From an uncultured Bacteroidales bacterium (lineage in GTDB: Bacteria > Bacteroidota > Bacteroidia > Bacteroidales > Bacteroidaceae), in the NCBI GenBank assembly GCA_902768605.1, contig CACXLY010000027.1:1-28688 (forward strand): 28,688 bases of DNA. Direction: 5' to 3'. The stretch's first letter is position 1, and each line of letters begins with the position of its first letter. Under the pieces are notes generated by a model. That model was not told the DNA's origin and searched no databases. It was given only the letters and a program-made list of their open reading frames with translations. The translations under genes were made by a program, and so were the position numbers. This document shows, in pieces, positions 17,019 through 25,500 of the stretch.

Positions 17019-17837
17019 ATGTCAGGATATTTAGTAAGCGATACGCGAAAGGTGACGACGCACCGACTCGTCGAAATGAAGGAGCAGGGGCAGCAGATTG
17101 CCATGCTCACGTCCTACGACTACACGTTGGCTCAGATTGTGGACCAGGCGGGCATCGACATCATCCTGGTGGGCGACAGCGCCAGCAACGTGATGGCCGG
17201 CAACATGACGACGCTGCCCATTACGCTCGACCAGATGATCTATCATGCCCGCAGCGTGGTGCGTGGCGTGAAGCGCGCCCTCGTGGTCTGCGACATGCCG
17301 TTCGGCACCTATCAGGTCAACGCGACGGAGGGCGTGAAGAACGCCATCCGCATCATGCAGGAGAGCGGCTGCGACGCCCTCAAGCTCGAGGGTGGGGTAG
17401 AGATACACGACACGATTCGCGCCATCCTCGACGCCGGCATCCCCGTGATGGGGCACCTGGGACTGACGCCTCAGAGCATCAACAAGTTCGGCACCTATGC
17501 CGTCCGTGCCAAGGAAGAAGCCGAGGCCGAGAAACTGCTCAGCGATGCCAAGCTGCTCAGCGAGTTGGGGTGCTTCGCCATTGTACTGGAGAAGATACCA
17601 GCCGAGCTGACGAAAAAGGTATGCGAAATGGTGAAGGTGCCCGTCATCGGCATCGGCGCAGGCCAAGCCGACGGCCAGGTCCTGGTGGTCCACGACATGC
17701 TGGGCATGAACAAAGGCTTCTCGCCCAAGTTCCTGCGCCGCTATGCCGACCTGCAGACCGTCATCACTGATGCCGTAGGGCAGTACATCACGGACGTCAA
17801 GAACAAGGACTTCCCCAACGACGCCGAGTCGTACTAA
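17019..17837 (+). CDS. panB: 3-methyl-2-oxobutanoate hydroxymethyltransferase
   Basis: PanB transfers a hydroxymethyl group from methylene-tetrahydrofolate to alpha-ketoisovalerate, giving ketopantoate, the first committed step toward pantothenate and CoA. The 272-residue length is typical. Signature [18 protein letters not shown] (30-47) and the metal and active-site residues are intact: D53 (VGDS), D92 (CDMPFG), K122 and E124 (LKLEGG), and E191 (VLEKIP). No panC or panD is next to it. It is divergent from addA and convergent with the PAP2 gene. A longer upstream ORF (16638-17009) is in a different frame and not part of it. Confidence 0.97.
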   Translation: MSGYLVSDTRKVTTHRLVEMKEQGQQIAMLTSYDYTLAQIVDQAGIDIILVGDSASNVMAGNMTTLPITLDQMIYHARSVVRGVKRALVVCDMPFGTYQVNATEGVKNAIRIMQESGCDALKLEGGVEIHDTIRAILDAGIPVMGHLGLTPQSINKFGTYAVRAKEEAEAEKLLSDAKLLSELGCFAIVLEKIPAELTKKVCEMVKVPVIGIGAGQADGQVLVVHDMLGMNKGFSPKFLRRYADLQTVITDAVGQYITDVKNKDFPNDAESY

Positions 17838-17849
17838 GATGGATTCCTA

Positions 17850-17981
17850 CAACGACGGATTACACGGATTTAATCTATAAACTTCCACCACGAATTACGC
17901 GAATTACGCGAATTATAATAATCCGTGAAATCCGTGTAATCCGTTGTTTATTATCCTATCTTAATTCGTGCAATTCGTGGT
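17850..17981. repeat. Composite CGGATT/CCACGAATT inverted-repeat element, copy 1
   Basis: Four blocks in the order A-B-A'-B'. A is CGGATTACACGGATTT (17856-17871), perfectly inverted as A' (17928-17943). B is ACCACGAATT (17887-17896), inverted as B' (17972-17981). B is followed by three ACGCGAATT-like units and ATTATAATAATCCGTG. It fills the space between convergent panB and the PAP2 gene, where it could fold as a long 3' hairpin for either transcript. A trailing GGTAATCCGTGGTTTG continues to about 18016. The same arrangement recurs at 21837-22124. Confidence 0.75.
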
Positions 17982-18015
17982 TCTGAAAAGTCCTATAAGG
18001 GTAATCCGTGGTTTG

Positions 18016-19683
18016 TCAGAAGCTGAAGCAAATGCCGAAGCTGGGCGTGAGCTGATGGATGCTTCGGCGGAAACTCCCCTCTTGTTCTGATATCAGGTTG
18101 GTGAAGTCTTCGTCGGAGTACTGATAGTGGTTGGCCATGTCCACGAGGCTGTAGTGCCCGAACTCGTAGTCGTAGCGGGCGCGGGTGAAGTCGTAGTCGA
18201 GGCCGATGCGCCAGACGATGTTCTGCTTGAGGGCGTACGAGAAGCAGATGCCCGTGCCGAACATGAAGCTGCCCTTGCCGTCCAGCTCCAGCTCTTTCAC
18301 GCGGTCGTAGGTGGCGAAGTCGCCATCGCTGAGGAACTTGTTGAGTTCGTTATCCAGATACGTCTCGTTGTCGTTGTCGTTGCCCGACCTGTCTGCCCAC
18401 CACCAGACGTCGCCCGACTGCCGGTGGCCGAAGAGCAGTTTCCCTCCCAGGCTCATCCTTTTGTTCAGGGGCAGCTGGCCGTAGACGCCTCCCATGAGGT
18501 CGAAGCTCGACAGCTGGTCTTTATGCGTCTCGGTGCTGTGCCTGTAGTTCGCGTCGAAGGTGTTGGGGTGTTCGTACTCGCCGGTCGAGGTGTTGTAGTG
18601 CAGAGTGCCGTAGGTCCAGACATCATCATTTTCTTTCCATCGAGGCGTAACGGCGGTGCTGTTGATGCGAGCCCTCACGCCGAAGCCGACATACGGGTTG
18701 ATGAAGTACGCCGCTTCTGCCGCTATCACGGAGCTGATGCCGTGTTTGAGGCTGCCGGGGCCTCCTGCCGCCGATATTTCGCTGGGCACGCTCTTGCTGC
18801 CCATCATGATGCCGACGCCAGCCTGTAAGGTGAAGAACGACGGGTGCTCGCTCAAGTCGTTCAAGTTCTCCATCTCGCGCCGGATGGTGTACTTGTCCTT
18901 GAAGATGATGTCGGAGAGCGCATAGCCCAGCTCGGTGGAGAGGATGCCGATGCCCGCGCCCATCATCACGTCGCTGACCCAATGCCTGTTGTTCATCACG
19001 CGGAAAGCGCCGATGCCGGTGGCGACGGCATAGCCGCCTACGCTGTACCAAAGGCTGCGCGTCAGGCCGTATTCCTTATGCAGAATGGTGGCAGCCATGA
19101 AGGCCGTAGCGGTATGGCCGGAGGGGAAGGAGTTGGATGTGGAGCCATCGGGGCGCTCCTCTGCTGCGGAGTATTTGATGCCGTTCACCAGGCCAGCCAT
19201 GATGACGGCCGAGAGGGCGTTGCTGGCCAGCAGCCGCCCCCATTGCGAGCGGCCTTCGTAGCCCGTCGCCTTCAGTCCCCACGTGAGCAGCAATGGCGAG
19301 TACTGGATGTAGTCGTCGGCCTTGTTGTGGAAACCCTCGTTGATGTCGTTGTTCACCTTTCGCACATCGCGCTTGACGGCATGCAGGGCGACGCCGAGCG
19401 TGACGTAGGGCACGCTGGCAAGCGTCATGTCGCGCTTCACCGTCCAATACCTTTCGGGCTTGCTCACACCGACAGCTTCGTCCTGCACATCCATATTATA
19501 TTTACCTTGACACATAATAGAGGCGGGCATGGGCTCGGCCGTTATCTTGAGGTCGGAGAGTTCCTGCCGGATGCCGCCGAGCGTGGTGGGCAACGTCCAG
19601 TGCAGTTCGGGGACTTGCGTGTCGATGGCAGCGACGCGGAGCGCCGACACCACGAAGAGAAGGAGAAAAAGGAGCCTTTGCAT
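18016..19683 (-). CDS. PAP2-family phosphatase fused to a C-terminal outer-membrane barrel-like domain
   Basis: 555 residues with signal peptide (about 1-19). The PAP2 acid-phosphatase motifs are complete: K-x6-RP (KYSAAEERP, about residue 170), PSGH (FPSGHTATAF, about 189) and R-x5-H-x3-D (RVMNNRHWVSD, about 231-241). This family dephosphorylates lipid phosphates such as undecaprenyl pyrophosphate, phosphatidylglycerol phosphate or lipid A. From about residue 270 the protein turns into alternating strands with many Gly and aromatic residues and ends GICFSF, with the terminal Phe typical of outer-membrane barrels. This suggests an enzyme anchored in the outer membrane with its active site in the periplasm. 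The barrel assignment is inference. Substrate cannot be told from sequence. Confidence 0.85.
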   Translation of the reverse strand: MQRLLFLLLFVVSALRVAAIDTQVPELHWTLPTTLGGIRQELSDLKITAEPMPASIMCQGKYNMDVQDEAVGVSKPERYWTVKRDMTLASVPYVTLGVALHAVKRDVRKVNNDINEGFHNKADDYIQYSPLLLTWGLKATGYEGRSQWGRLLASNALSAVIMAGLVNGIKYSAAEERPDGSTSNSFPSGHTATAFMAATILHKEYGLTRSLWYSVGGYAVATGIGAFRVMNNRHWVSDVMMGAGIGILSTELGYALSDIIFKDKYTIRREMENLNDLSEHPSFFTLQAGVGIMMGSKSVPSEISAAGGPGSLKHGISSVIAAEAAYFINPYVGFGVRARINSTAVTPRWKENDDVWTYGTLHYNTSTGEYEHPNTFDANYRHSTETHKDQLSSFDLMGGVYGQLPLNKRMSLGGKLLFGHRQSGDVWWWADRSGNDNDNETYLDNELNKFLSDGDFATYDRVKELELDGKGSFMFGTGICFSYALKQNIVWRIGLDYDFTRARYDYEFGHYSLVDMANHYQYSDEDFTNLISEQEGSFRRSIHQLTPSFGICFSF

Positions 19684-19705
19684 CGTTTTCGTTCGTTTTT
19701 TCTTG

Positions 19706-19713
19706 CAAAAGTA
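19706..19713 (-). promoter_or_regulatory. -7 element of the PAP2 gene promoter
   Basis: Minus-strand TACTTTTG (complement of 19706-19713) fits TAnnTTTG, 22 bases upstream of the ATG at 19683. The -33 box is weak (GTTC at 19 bp). Confidence 0.5.
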
Positions 19714-19767
19714 CGAAGAAATAACGAATTATGAACGAAGAAGCATAAAGCATGAACTATTTTTTCG

Positions 19768-19775
19768 TATTTTTG
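19768..19775 (+). promoter_or_regulatory. -7 element of the two-propeller glycosidase promoter
   Basis: TATTTTTG fits TAnnTTTG and is followed by CAC. The predicted start near 19782 gives a leader of about 38 bases to the ATG at 19820. An upstream in-frame extension to 19529 would run through the promoter and into the PAP2 gene, so it is not used. Confidence 0.55.
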
Positions 19776-19819
19776 CACAAGAAATATCAAATGACGTACG
19801 ATTTTACGATAGACAAAAG

Positions 19820-21796
19820 ATGAAACACCTACACTTCCTGCTGCTTGCAGCCTGTCTGCTTGCCGGCAACCTTTGTCACGCTTACGAGTTCATTTATGGC
19901 GACGACAGCCGCACCGGTACGCTCTTTGCCAAAGACCCGATTGTAGTCTTCCATCAAGGGCGCTACCTGATGTACTACAGCATTCCGCCTCATAAGAGCA
20001 GCGACTGGGAGGGCTGGAACATCGGTATTGCTGAGAGCGACGACCTGAAGGGCTGGCGTCGGATTGGGGAGATAACGCCCGGGGCAGACTACGAGGCAAA
20101 GGGCCTTTGTGCCCCAGGTGCTTTGGTGAGGAACGACACCATCCACCTCTTCTATCAGACCTATGGGGGCGGACGGACCGATGCCATCTGCCATGCCTGG
20201 AGCACGGACGGCCTGACCTTCGAGCGCGACCCGTCGAACCCCATCTTCCGGCCGACGGGAGCGTGGAATTGCGGGCGGGCCATCGATGCCGAGGTCGTGG
20301 CCTTCAGGGGCAAGTACTTCCTCTATTTCGCCACCCGCGACCCGCAGTTCGAGCGGCAGCTGCTGGGCGTGGCAACGGCTCCCCTGGGCACGGATTTCCG
20401 CCGAAGCGACTGGACCTTGGCGCTCGATGCGCCTATCCTCGAGCCACAGCTGCCGTGGGAGGGCAAGTGCTGTGAGGGAGCGACGGTCATAGAGTACAAG
20501 AAAAAGCTTTACATGTTCTATGCCGCCAACTACAACAACTGCCCGCAGCAGATTGGCCTGGCAGTCAGCAACGACGGCATCCATTGGCAGCGCTGCTCCG
20601 ACCAGCCTTTCCTCCGCAACGGCCTGCCGGGCGACTGGAACGAGAGCGAGAGCGGCCATCCCTGCGTCTTTCGCGACAGGCAAGGCCAAACGCACCTCTT
20701 CTACCAAGGCAACAACACGCACGGCAAGCATTGGCTCCTGACGAGCGTGCCCCTGAAATGGACAGCCTCCCCCAGCCCCTCCAAAGGAGGGGTGAACAAA
20801 GGGAGCGTCAAGGGCTTGAAATATGTTCCTGAGATAATATATCCGCAAATGTCCCCCTCTCTCTTGGAGAGGGATGGGGTGAGGCTTGTCATCGATGCCG
20901 ACGCGCCCGACCCTTCCGTCATTCGCGTGGGCGACACCTACTACGCGGCAGCCACCTCGGGCAACAAGCCGCAGGCCTATCAGCGCTATCGCTCGAAGGA
21001 CTTGCTGACGTGGGAGCCGATGGGCTTCGTCTTCGACGAGTGGCCCGACTGGACGTGCGGCAGCTTCTGGGCGCCCGAGCTCTTCGACCTCAGCGGGCGT
21101 ACGATGTGCTACTATACGGCGCGGCAGAAGAGCGACAGCACGAGCTGCATCGGCGTGGCGATGGCCGACGGACCGGAAGGCAAGTTCCGGGACTACGGGC
21201 CTTTGGTCAAGACCACCAACGAGGCCATCGACGCCTTCGTCTTCCGCGACGGCACGCAGCTCTACATCACCTGGAAGGCTTACGGCCTCGACCCCAGCAA
21301 GCGCCCGATTGAACTGCTTTGTCAGAAGCTCTCCGACGACGGCCTGCACCTCCAGGGCGAGCCTTTCATGCTGCTTCGCGACGACGAGCGGCAGGGCATG
21401 GAGGGGCAGTGCGTCTTCCGTGAGGGCGAGTGGTGGTACCTTCTCTACAGCATCCGCGACTGCTGTTCGCCCCGCAGCGACTATGCCGTCAGCGTGGCCC
21501 GCAGCCATAGCATCGAAGGCCCGTGGGAGAAGTACGAAGGGAATCCGATACTGGAGGGAGAGCCCCCCTCTGGTTCCTCCGAGGGGGAGAAAAAGGAAGT
21601 CTCCCCGAGGGGAGATTTAGAGGGAGCCGATGGTGGGCTCCAGAGCTGCGGTCACGGCACGATGGTCCGCACCCCGAGCGGCGAGATGTTCTACCTTTGC
21701 CACGCCTACTTCTGGGGCCGCTACAAGGAGGGTCGCAAGGCGGTTCTCTACCGCCTCGAGATAGGCGACGACGGCTGGGTACATCAGAAGAAATAA
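19820..21796 (+). CDS. Secreted protein with two fused five-bladed beta-propeller glycosidase domains (GH43-like C-terminal half)
   Basis: 658 residues with signal peptide (1-21, ending CHA). The N-terminal half (about 22-310) has blade-like repeats of the GH32/43/62 type (KDPIVVFHQGRYLMYYS, CCEGATVIEYKKKLYMFYA); I cannot name its family. The C-terminal half (about 357-658) is GH43-like with D364 (DAPDPSVI, base), D471 (NEAIDAFVF, pKa modulator) and E528 (QGMEGQC, acid), so it is probably active, plausibly on arabinose-, xylose- or galactose-containing glycans. The link between halves (about 313-356) is encoded by two GC palindromes (20764-20885), and a second such insertion lies in a late loop (21556-21647). 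No linkage specificity can be read. It sits alone, with divergent PAP2 on its left and a hairpin terminator downstream. Confidence 0.85.
   Translation: MKHLHFLLLAACLLAGNLCHAYEFIYGDDSRTGTLFAKDPIVVFHQGRYLMYYSIPPHKSSDWEGWNIGIAESDDLKGWRRIGEITPGADYEAKGLCAPGALVRNDTIHLFYQTYGGGRTDAICHAWSTDGLTFERDPSNPIFRPTGAWNCGRAIDAEVVAFRGKYFLYFATRDPQFERQLLGVATAPLGTDFRRSDWTLALDAPILEPQLPWEGKCCEGATVIEYKKKLYMFYAANYNNCPQQIGLAVSNDGIHWQRCSDQPFLRNGLPGDWNESESGHPCVFRDRQGQTHLFYQGNNTHGKHWLLTSVPLKWTASPSPSKGGVNKGSVKGLKYVPEIIYPQMSPSLLERDGVRLVIDADAPDPSVIRVGDTYYAAATSGNKPQAYQRYRSKDLLTWEPMGFVFDEWPDWTCGSFWAPELFDLSGRTMCYYTARQKSDSTSCIGVAMADGPEGKFRDYGPLVKTTNEAIDAFVFRDGTQLYITWKAYGLDPSKRPIELLCQKLSDDGLHLQGEPFMLLRDDERQGMEGQCVFREGEWWYLLYSIRDCCSPRSDYAVSVARSHSIEGPWEKYEGNPILEGEPPSGSSEGEKKEVSPRGDLEGADGGLQSCGHGTMVRTPSGEMFYLCHAYFWGRYKEGRKAVLYRLEIGDDGWVHQKK
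20764..20885 (+). repeat. Two GC palindromes forming the linker of the two-propeller glycosidase
   Basis: CCCCTCCAAAGGAGGGG (20776-20792) is a perfect 7-bp stem with AAA loop. CCCTCTCTCTTGGAGAGGG (20855-20873) is a 7-bp stem with 5-base loop, followed by ATGGGGTGAGG. Both are the family seen intergenically at 27058 and 27212. The stretch is in frame and encodes the Ser/Pro/Lys/Gly-rich linker (ASPSPSKGGVNKG, and later MSPSLLERDGV). Confidence 0.75.
21556..21647 (+). repeat. Second GC palindrome insertion in the GH43-like domain
   Basis: CCCCCTC (21564-21570) pairs with GAGGGGG (21581-21587). TCTCCCC (21600-21606) pairs with GGGGAGA (21609-21615). Encodes a Gly/Ser/Glu/Lys-rich loop (EGEPPSGSSEGEKKE and on) absent from ordinary GH43 sequences, placed between two blade strands and in frame. 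Confidence 0.65.
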
Positions 21797-21836
21797 CTTG
21801 ACAAGATGTTTCTGATTACCCGGCAAGAATTTAAGA

Positions 21837-22124
21837 ACAACGGATTGCACGGATTGATAGCTCTATTTTAAACCACGAATTGCACGAACATTTTTCTTCC
21901 AACGAGGACACTCCCTCACTCCTCAACTCCTTAGACAAAAGAAATACGTCCAATCCGTAATCTAAGGAGTTTAGGAGGAAAGGAGTTTTTGTCACACAGA
22001 AAGCACAGAAAGAATTATTCTTAACCACGAATTGCACGAATTATAATAATCCGTTAAATCCGTGCAATCCGTTGTCTTTAGTTCCCAGTGAAAATGATTC
22101 GTGTCAATTCGTGCAATTCGTGGT
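21837..22124. repeat. Composite CGGATT/CCACGAATT inverted-repeat element, copy 2
   Basis: A at 21837-21855 (ACAACGGATTGCACGGATT) is perfectly inverted at 22057-22075. B, ACCACGAATTGCACGAA, occurs directly at 21872-21888 and 22024-22040 and inverted at 22108-22124. The stretch ATTATAATAATCCGT before A' is shared with copy 1 (17850-17981), and block order is the same (A-B-A'-B') apart from one extra B and an inserted hairpin. Further AATCCGTTAAATCCG units trail to about 22165. Confidence 0.75.
21910..21990 (+). terminator. Long-stem terminator-like hairpin after the two-propeller glycosidase
   Basis: The 25-base arms 21910-21934 (ACTCC...CTCCTTAG) and 21962-21986 (CTAAGGAG...GGAGT) pair at 21 of 25 positions around a 27-base loop, and TTTTT follows at 21986-21990. 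Terminator-like, though the loop is large. It is nested within the composite repeat element. Confidence 0.45.
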
Positions 22125-22248
22125 AGAAAAAGTCATCCGTTAAATCCGTTAAATCCGTTGTTGCTGAAGTTCAATCCGCGGTCTATATAGTTTAGTCTGT
22201 AGTCGTTGTTTACGGCCACGGATTCCATGTCGGCGGAGGATTAAAAAC

Positions 22249-22336
22249 TCCTTGCTGTGGCATCGGGTCTTCCTTGCTGTGGCGTGGAGATTTCCTTGCT
22301 GTGGCATCGGGTCTTCCTTGCTGTGGCGTCGTCCGA
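22249..22336 (+). repeat. Tandem array of four 22-bp repeats
   Basis: Four contiguous 22-bp units at 22249, 22271, 22293 and 22315, each beginning TCCTTGCTGTGGC. Units 1 and 3 are identical; units 2 and 4 differ in the last 9 bases. It lies about 125 bp upstream of the promoter of the modular T9SS protein. There are no spacers, so it is not CRISPR. Copy number could vary between strains. Confidence 0.8.
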
Positions 22337-22460
22337 TGCTTCTGCAGGGAGGTGCGGCGCTTTTGTGCGGATAATTCGTCCTTAAATGCCCTGTTTTCTG
22401 CTTTTCAGCATACGAAAATGGATTTTTTGCTGTATTCTAACATATTTTTGTTAAAAAATG

Positions 22461-22491
22461 TTTGCAGAGCAAATAAAAAGTCGTAACTTTA
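22461..22491 (+). promoter_or_regulatory. Promoter of the modular T9SS protein gene
   Basis: TTTG (22461-22464), 19 bp, TAACTTTA (22484-22491), within AAAAAGTCGTAACTTTAC. Textbook Bacteroidota spacing with one change at the last -7 base. The predicted start near 22498 gives a 35-base leader to the ATG at 22533 and excludes the in-frame ATG at 22458. Confidence 0.7.
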
Positions 22492-22532
22492 CACCGGAAA
22501 AAAGTATTTTATTAACCCTAATAAGTAACATT

Positions 22533-25500
22533 ATGAAACGTAAAACATTACTCATGACGTTGCTTATGCTGATAGGATTCAGCATGGCAAATGCAGTTGA
22601 GGTGGAGGTTGGAACGATGGAGACCAACAAGCTCACGAACCAGTTCCCCACCAATCCTTACTTCGCTTACTCCCTTTCGCAGCAGATCTACACTGGTGCT
22701 GAGCTGGGAATGACGTCAAGTACCATCACCTCCATCTCGTTCTATCGCGACTGGACAAGCGAGACCATCGACCAACTCAGGATGAGCGGCTTGAGGCTCT
22801 ACCTGAAGCTGACCACCAAGTCGCAGTTCGACAGCGACACCGACATGGTTCCTGTCGAGGAGTCCGACCTCTACTGGTCCGGCACACTCTCTGCCCCGGC
22901 AGTTGACTACAAAGGATGGGTGACCATCAACCTCGACAAGCCGTTCCCCTATGACGGCAGCAACCTCCTGGTCTGCTTCTACGACCTCAATCCCAGCAAG
23001 GCGGAAAGCAATACCAACAGGTTCTATTACGTGCCAACGTCCGCCAACACGGCCCTGACCTACTTCAGCAACGACGTAGTGCCCGACCTGACGAACATCA
23101 ACGAGTTCGCGGGCACCAGGCTGGCCATGAGCGCTCACAACTGGGCTAAGTTCACCTTCAACGACTATTTCAAGTTTGAGATAAAAGATAATAATACTAG
23201 AGGCGTAATTCCAGTATATTCTTTCTATAAATATTCCCTGTCGCAGCAGATATACTCGAAGGAGGAAGTGGGCGAGTCGAGAACCCTCAACAGCATCAGC
23301 TTCTACAACATCGCTGATGAGAAGACCCGCACCATCAACATCTATCTCGTGCAGACAGATAAGGAAGCGTTTGCCGACGACGATGACTGGATCAGCTACA
23401 CGAATGCCAACATGGTCTTCAGCGGCGACGTGACCTTCAATTCAAACAGCTGGACCACCATACCGTTCGACATCCCCTTCGCCTACAGCAATGAGTCGAA
23501 CCTCGCCGTCATAGTGGCCGACAACTCCAATCATGACGAAGGAAGCGGAAGCTTCATCGTATCAAATGAACCTGAACAAAAAACCATAGTGACTTACGCG
23601 GATGCTGAGCCACTTTCGCTGAGCAACTATTCTTCATACAGTCACTATCGTTTAAACGATAGGAATAAGGTACGCTTCAACGAAGGAGTGACCATCGGAG
23701 ATGCTACAGACAAATCCTTGCCCGTGATGTCCTCCAACATGTACTCCGTATCGCAGCAGATATATAATTCATACGAGATGCTCGGCGCTTCTGCCATCTC
23801 CAGCATCAGCTTCTACAATGCCGGTGCCGAAGTGACACGCAACATCACCGTTCGCCTCCAGCACACCGATATCTCGCAATTCAATCACAGTCAGGATTGG
23901 ATTGCCTATTCCGACGGCGACTACGTCTTCCAGGGCGACGTCACATTCAAGTCGGGCGAATGGACTACCATCAGATTCGACAAGTACTTCGACTACAACG
24001 GTGCGGACAACCTCGCTGTCATCGTGGACGACAATACCGGCGCCACTGCTGAAGGCGAGCCTTCCTTCGTCGTGGGTGCAGCAACAGCCTCAGCCCTGAT
24101 GATTTGCGGCGACGACTATAACTACGTCCCAGGCTATCTGGGCGGCTATACAGGCGAACTAAAAGACGTAAGGAACCTGATTAAGTTCAACGAAAAGGGC
24201 CTCAGCTTTACCCCGACCACCATCGACGTCACCGATGTCACTTGGGAAGGAGCCACCATCACGTGGGACGGCCGTGGCGCGATGTGGAACCTCAGGTACA
24301 AGCGCTACGACGCGGATGAATGGACGTATGTGTACGACCTCACCGAACCAACCTACCAGCTGACAGGACTCGACGAGGATACCGGCTACTTCGTGGAAGT
24401 GCAGGGCAACGATGGAGGCGACCTCTCGTCATGGCTCAGAGGCGGCTTCAATACTCCGGAGCATTATCCCTCTCCAGTCGTGGAAACCGTCCTCGAGACG
24501 ACACCGCACAGCGCAATTCTCAAGTGGACCGACAATTGCGACGCTACTGCATGGCAACTCTTTGTCCAGGATGATAATGGCACAGAGAGAATAGTTGATG
24601 CTGGCACCACTACCTTCGTCCTGACAGGCCTGGAGAAAGACATGTATTATCATGTATGGGTGCGTGCCGTCATCGATGCAGAGAACGAGGTCTATAGCAA
24701 ATGGAGCGGCGACTACTTCTTCTTCAAGACTACGAAGTATAATTATGACCCAACCTTCGCAGCAATCACCCCGACACCCGGCGGCGTAAACGTTGCATGG
24801 GAAGGACAGAGCAACAGCTACACCGTACGCTACAGAAAGCCTACTCCTCCGCCAGTACCCTTCTGGACTGAGGACTTCGAGAGCCTGACCACGAGCGGTG
24901 AGTTGCCTGCCGGCTGGACAACTATAGATGCCGATGGCGACGGCTTCAATTGGTCTTCTTATGTAGGTGTGTCAGGCTACAAATACCATTCCGGCCAGGC
25001 TTGTCTGTATTCTGAAAGCTATGACATGGGTGGCTCTGCACCTCTGACACCCGACAACTGGCTCATCAGTCCGCAGCTCGAGCTGAAGGGCTTATTCAGT
25101 GCTTGGCTGGTTGGTCAGGATTCCTACGACAACATGGAGCGTTTCGCCTTCTATGTATCGACGACAGGTACAGATTTGGCCGACTTCGTCCAGGTTCTGC
25201 CAGTACATGCTACCACAGGCACTTATCATGAATATACTGCCGATCTGAGTGCTTACGAGGGACAGATGGGCTACATCGCCATCCGTCACTACGACTGCAC
25301 CGACCAGTTCAAGCTCATCGTCGACGACATCAGCTTATCCATACCCTTTGAGGACGAGCCTTGGCAGACTATCGAGACAAAGGACCTGACAGCCACCATC
25401 CAAGGACTGGAGTACGACACCGAGTACGAGATTGAAGTGATTGGCAATATGAATGGACAGCCTTACACCACCACAGGCGTCCAAACCTTTACCACTTTGG

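Larger units (their letters stand above)
21797..22460. other. Long intergenic region made largely of repeats
   Basis: No credible gene in about 660 bases before the next promoter. In order it holds the composite CGGATT/CCACGAATT element (21837-22124 with scattered AATCCGTTAAATCCGTT units to about 22165), a terminator-like hairpin nested inside it (21910-21990), a plain stretch (22166-22248), a four-copy 22-bp tandem array (22249-22336) and a plain AT-rich stretch leading to the promoter at 22461. Confidence 0.7.

Noticed and set aside
19829..21508. Minus-strand 559-codon ORF opposite the two-propeller glycosidase
   Set aside because: Antisense to conserved GH43-type catalytic residues on the plus strand; composition (Ala/Val/Arg-rich) is typical of a shadow frame.
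17838..22165. A transposon carrying the PAP2 and glycosidase genes between the two composite elements
   Set aside because: The two repeat copies are in the same relative order after convergent or plus-strand gene ends, but I see no transposase or target duplication, and the genes between look like resident ones.
22249..22336. CRISPR array
   Set aside because: The four 22-bp units are contiguous with no spacers, and there are no cas genes.
22458..22532. N-terminal extension of the modular protein to 22458
   Set aside because: The extension overlaps the promoter boxes, and the signal peptide begins at 22533.
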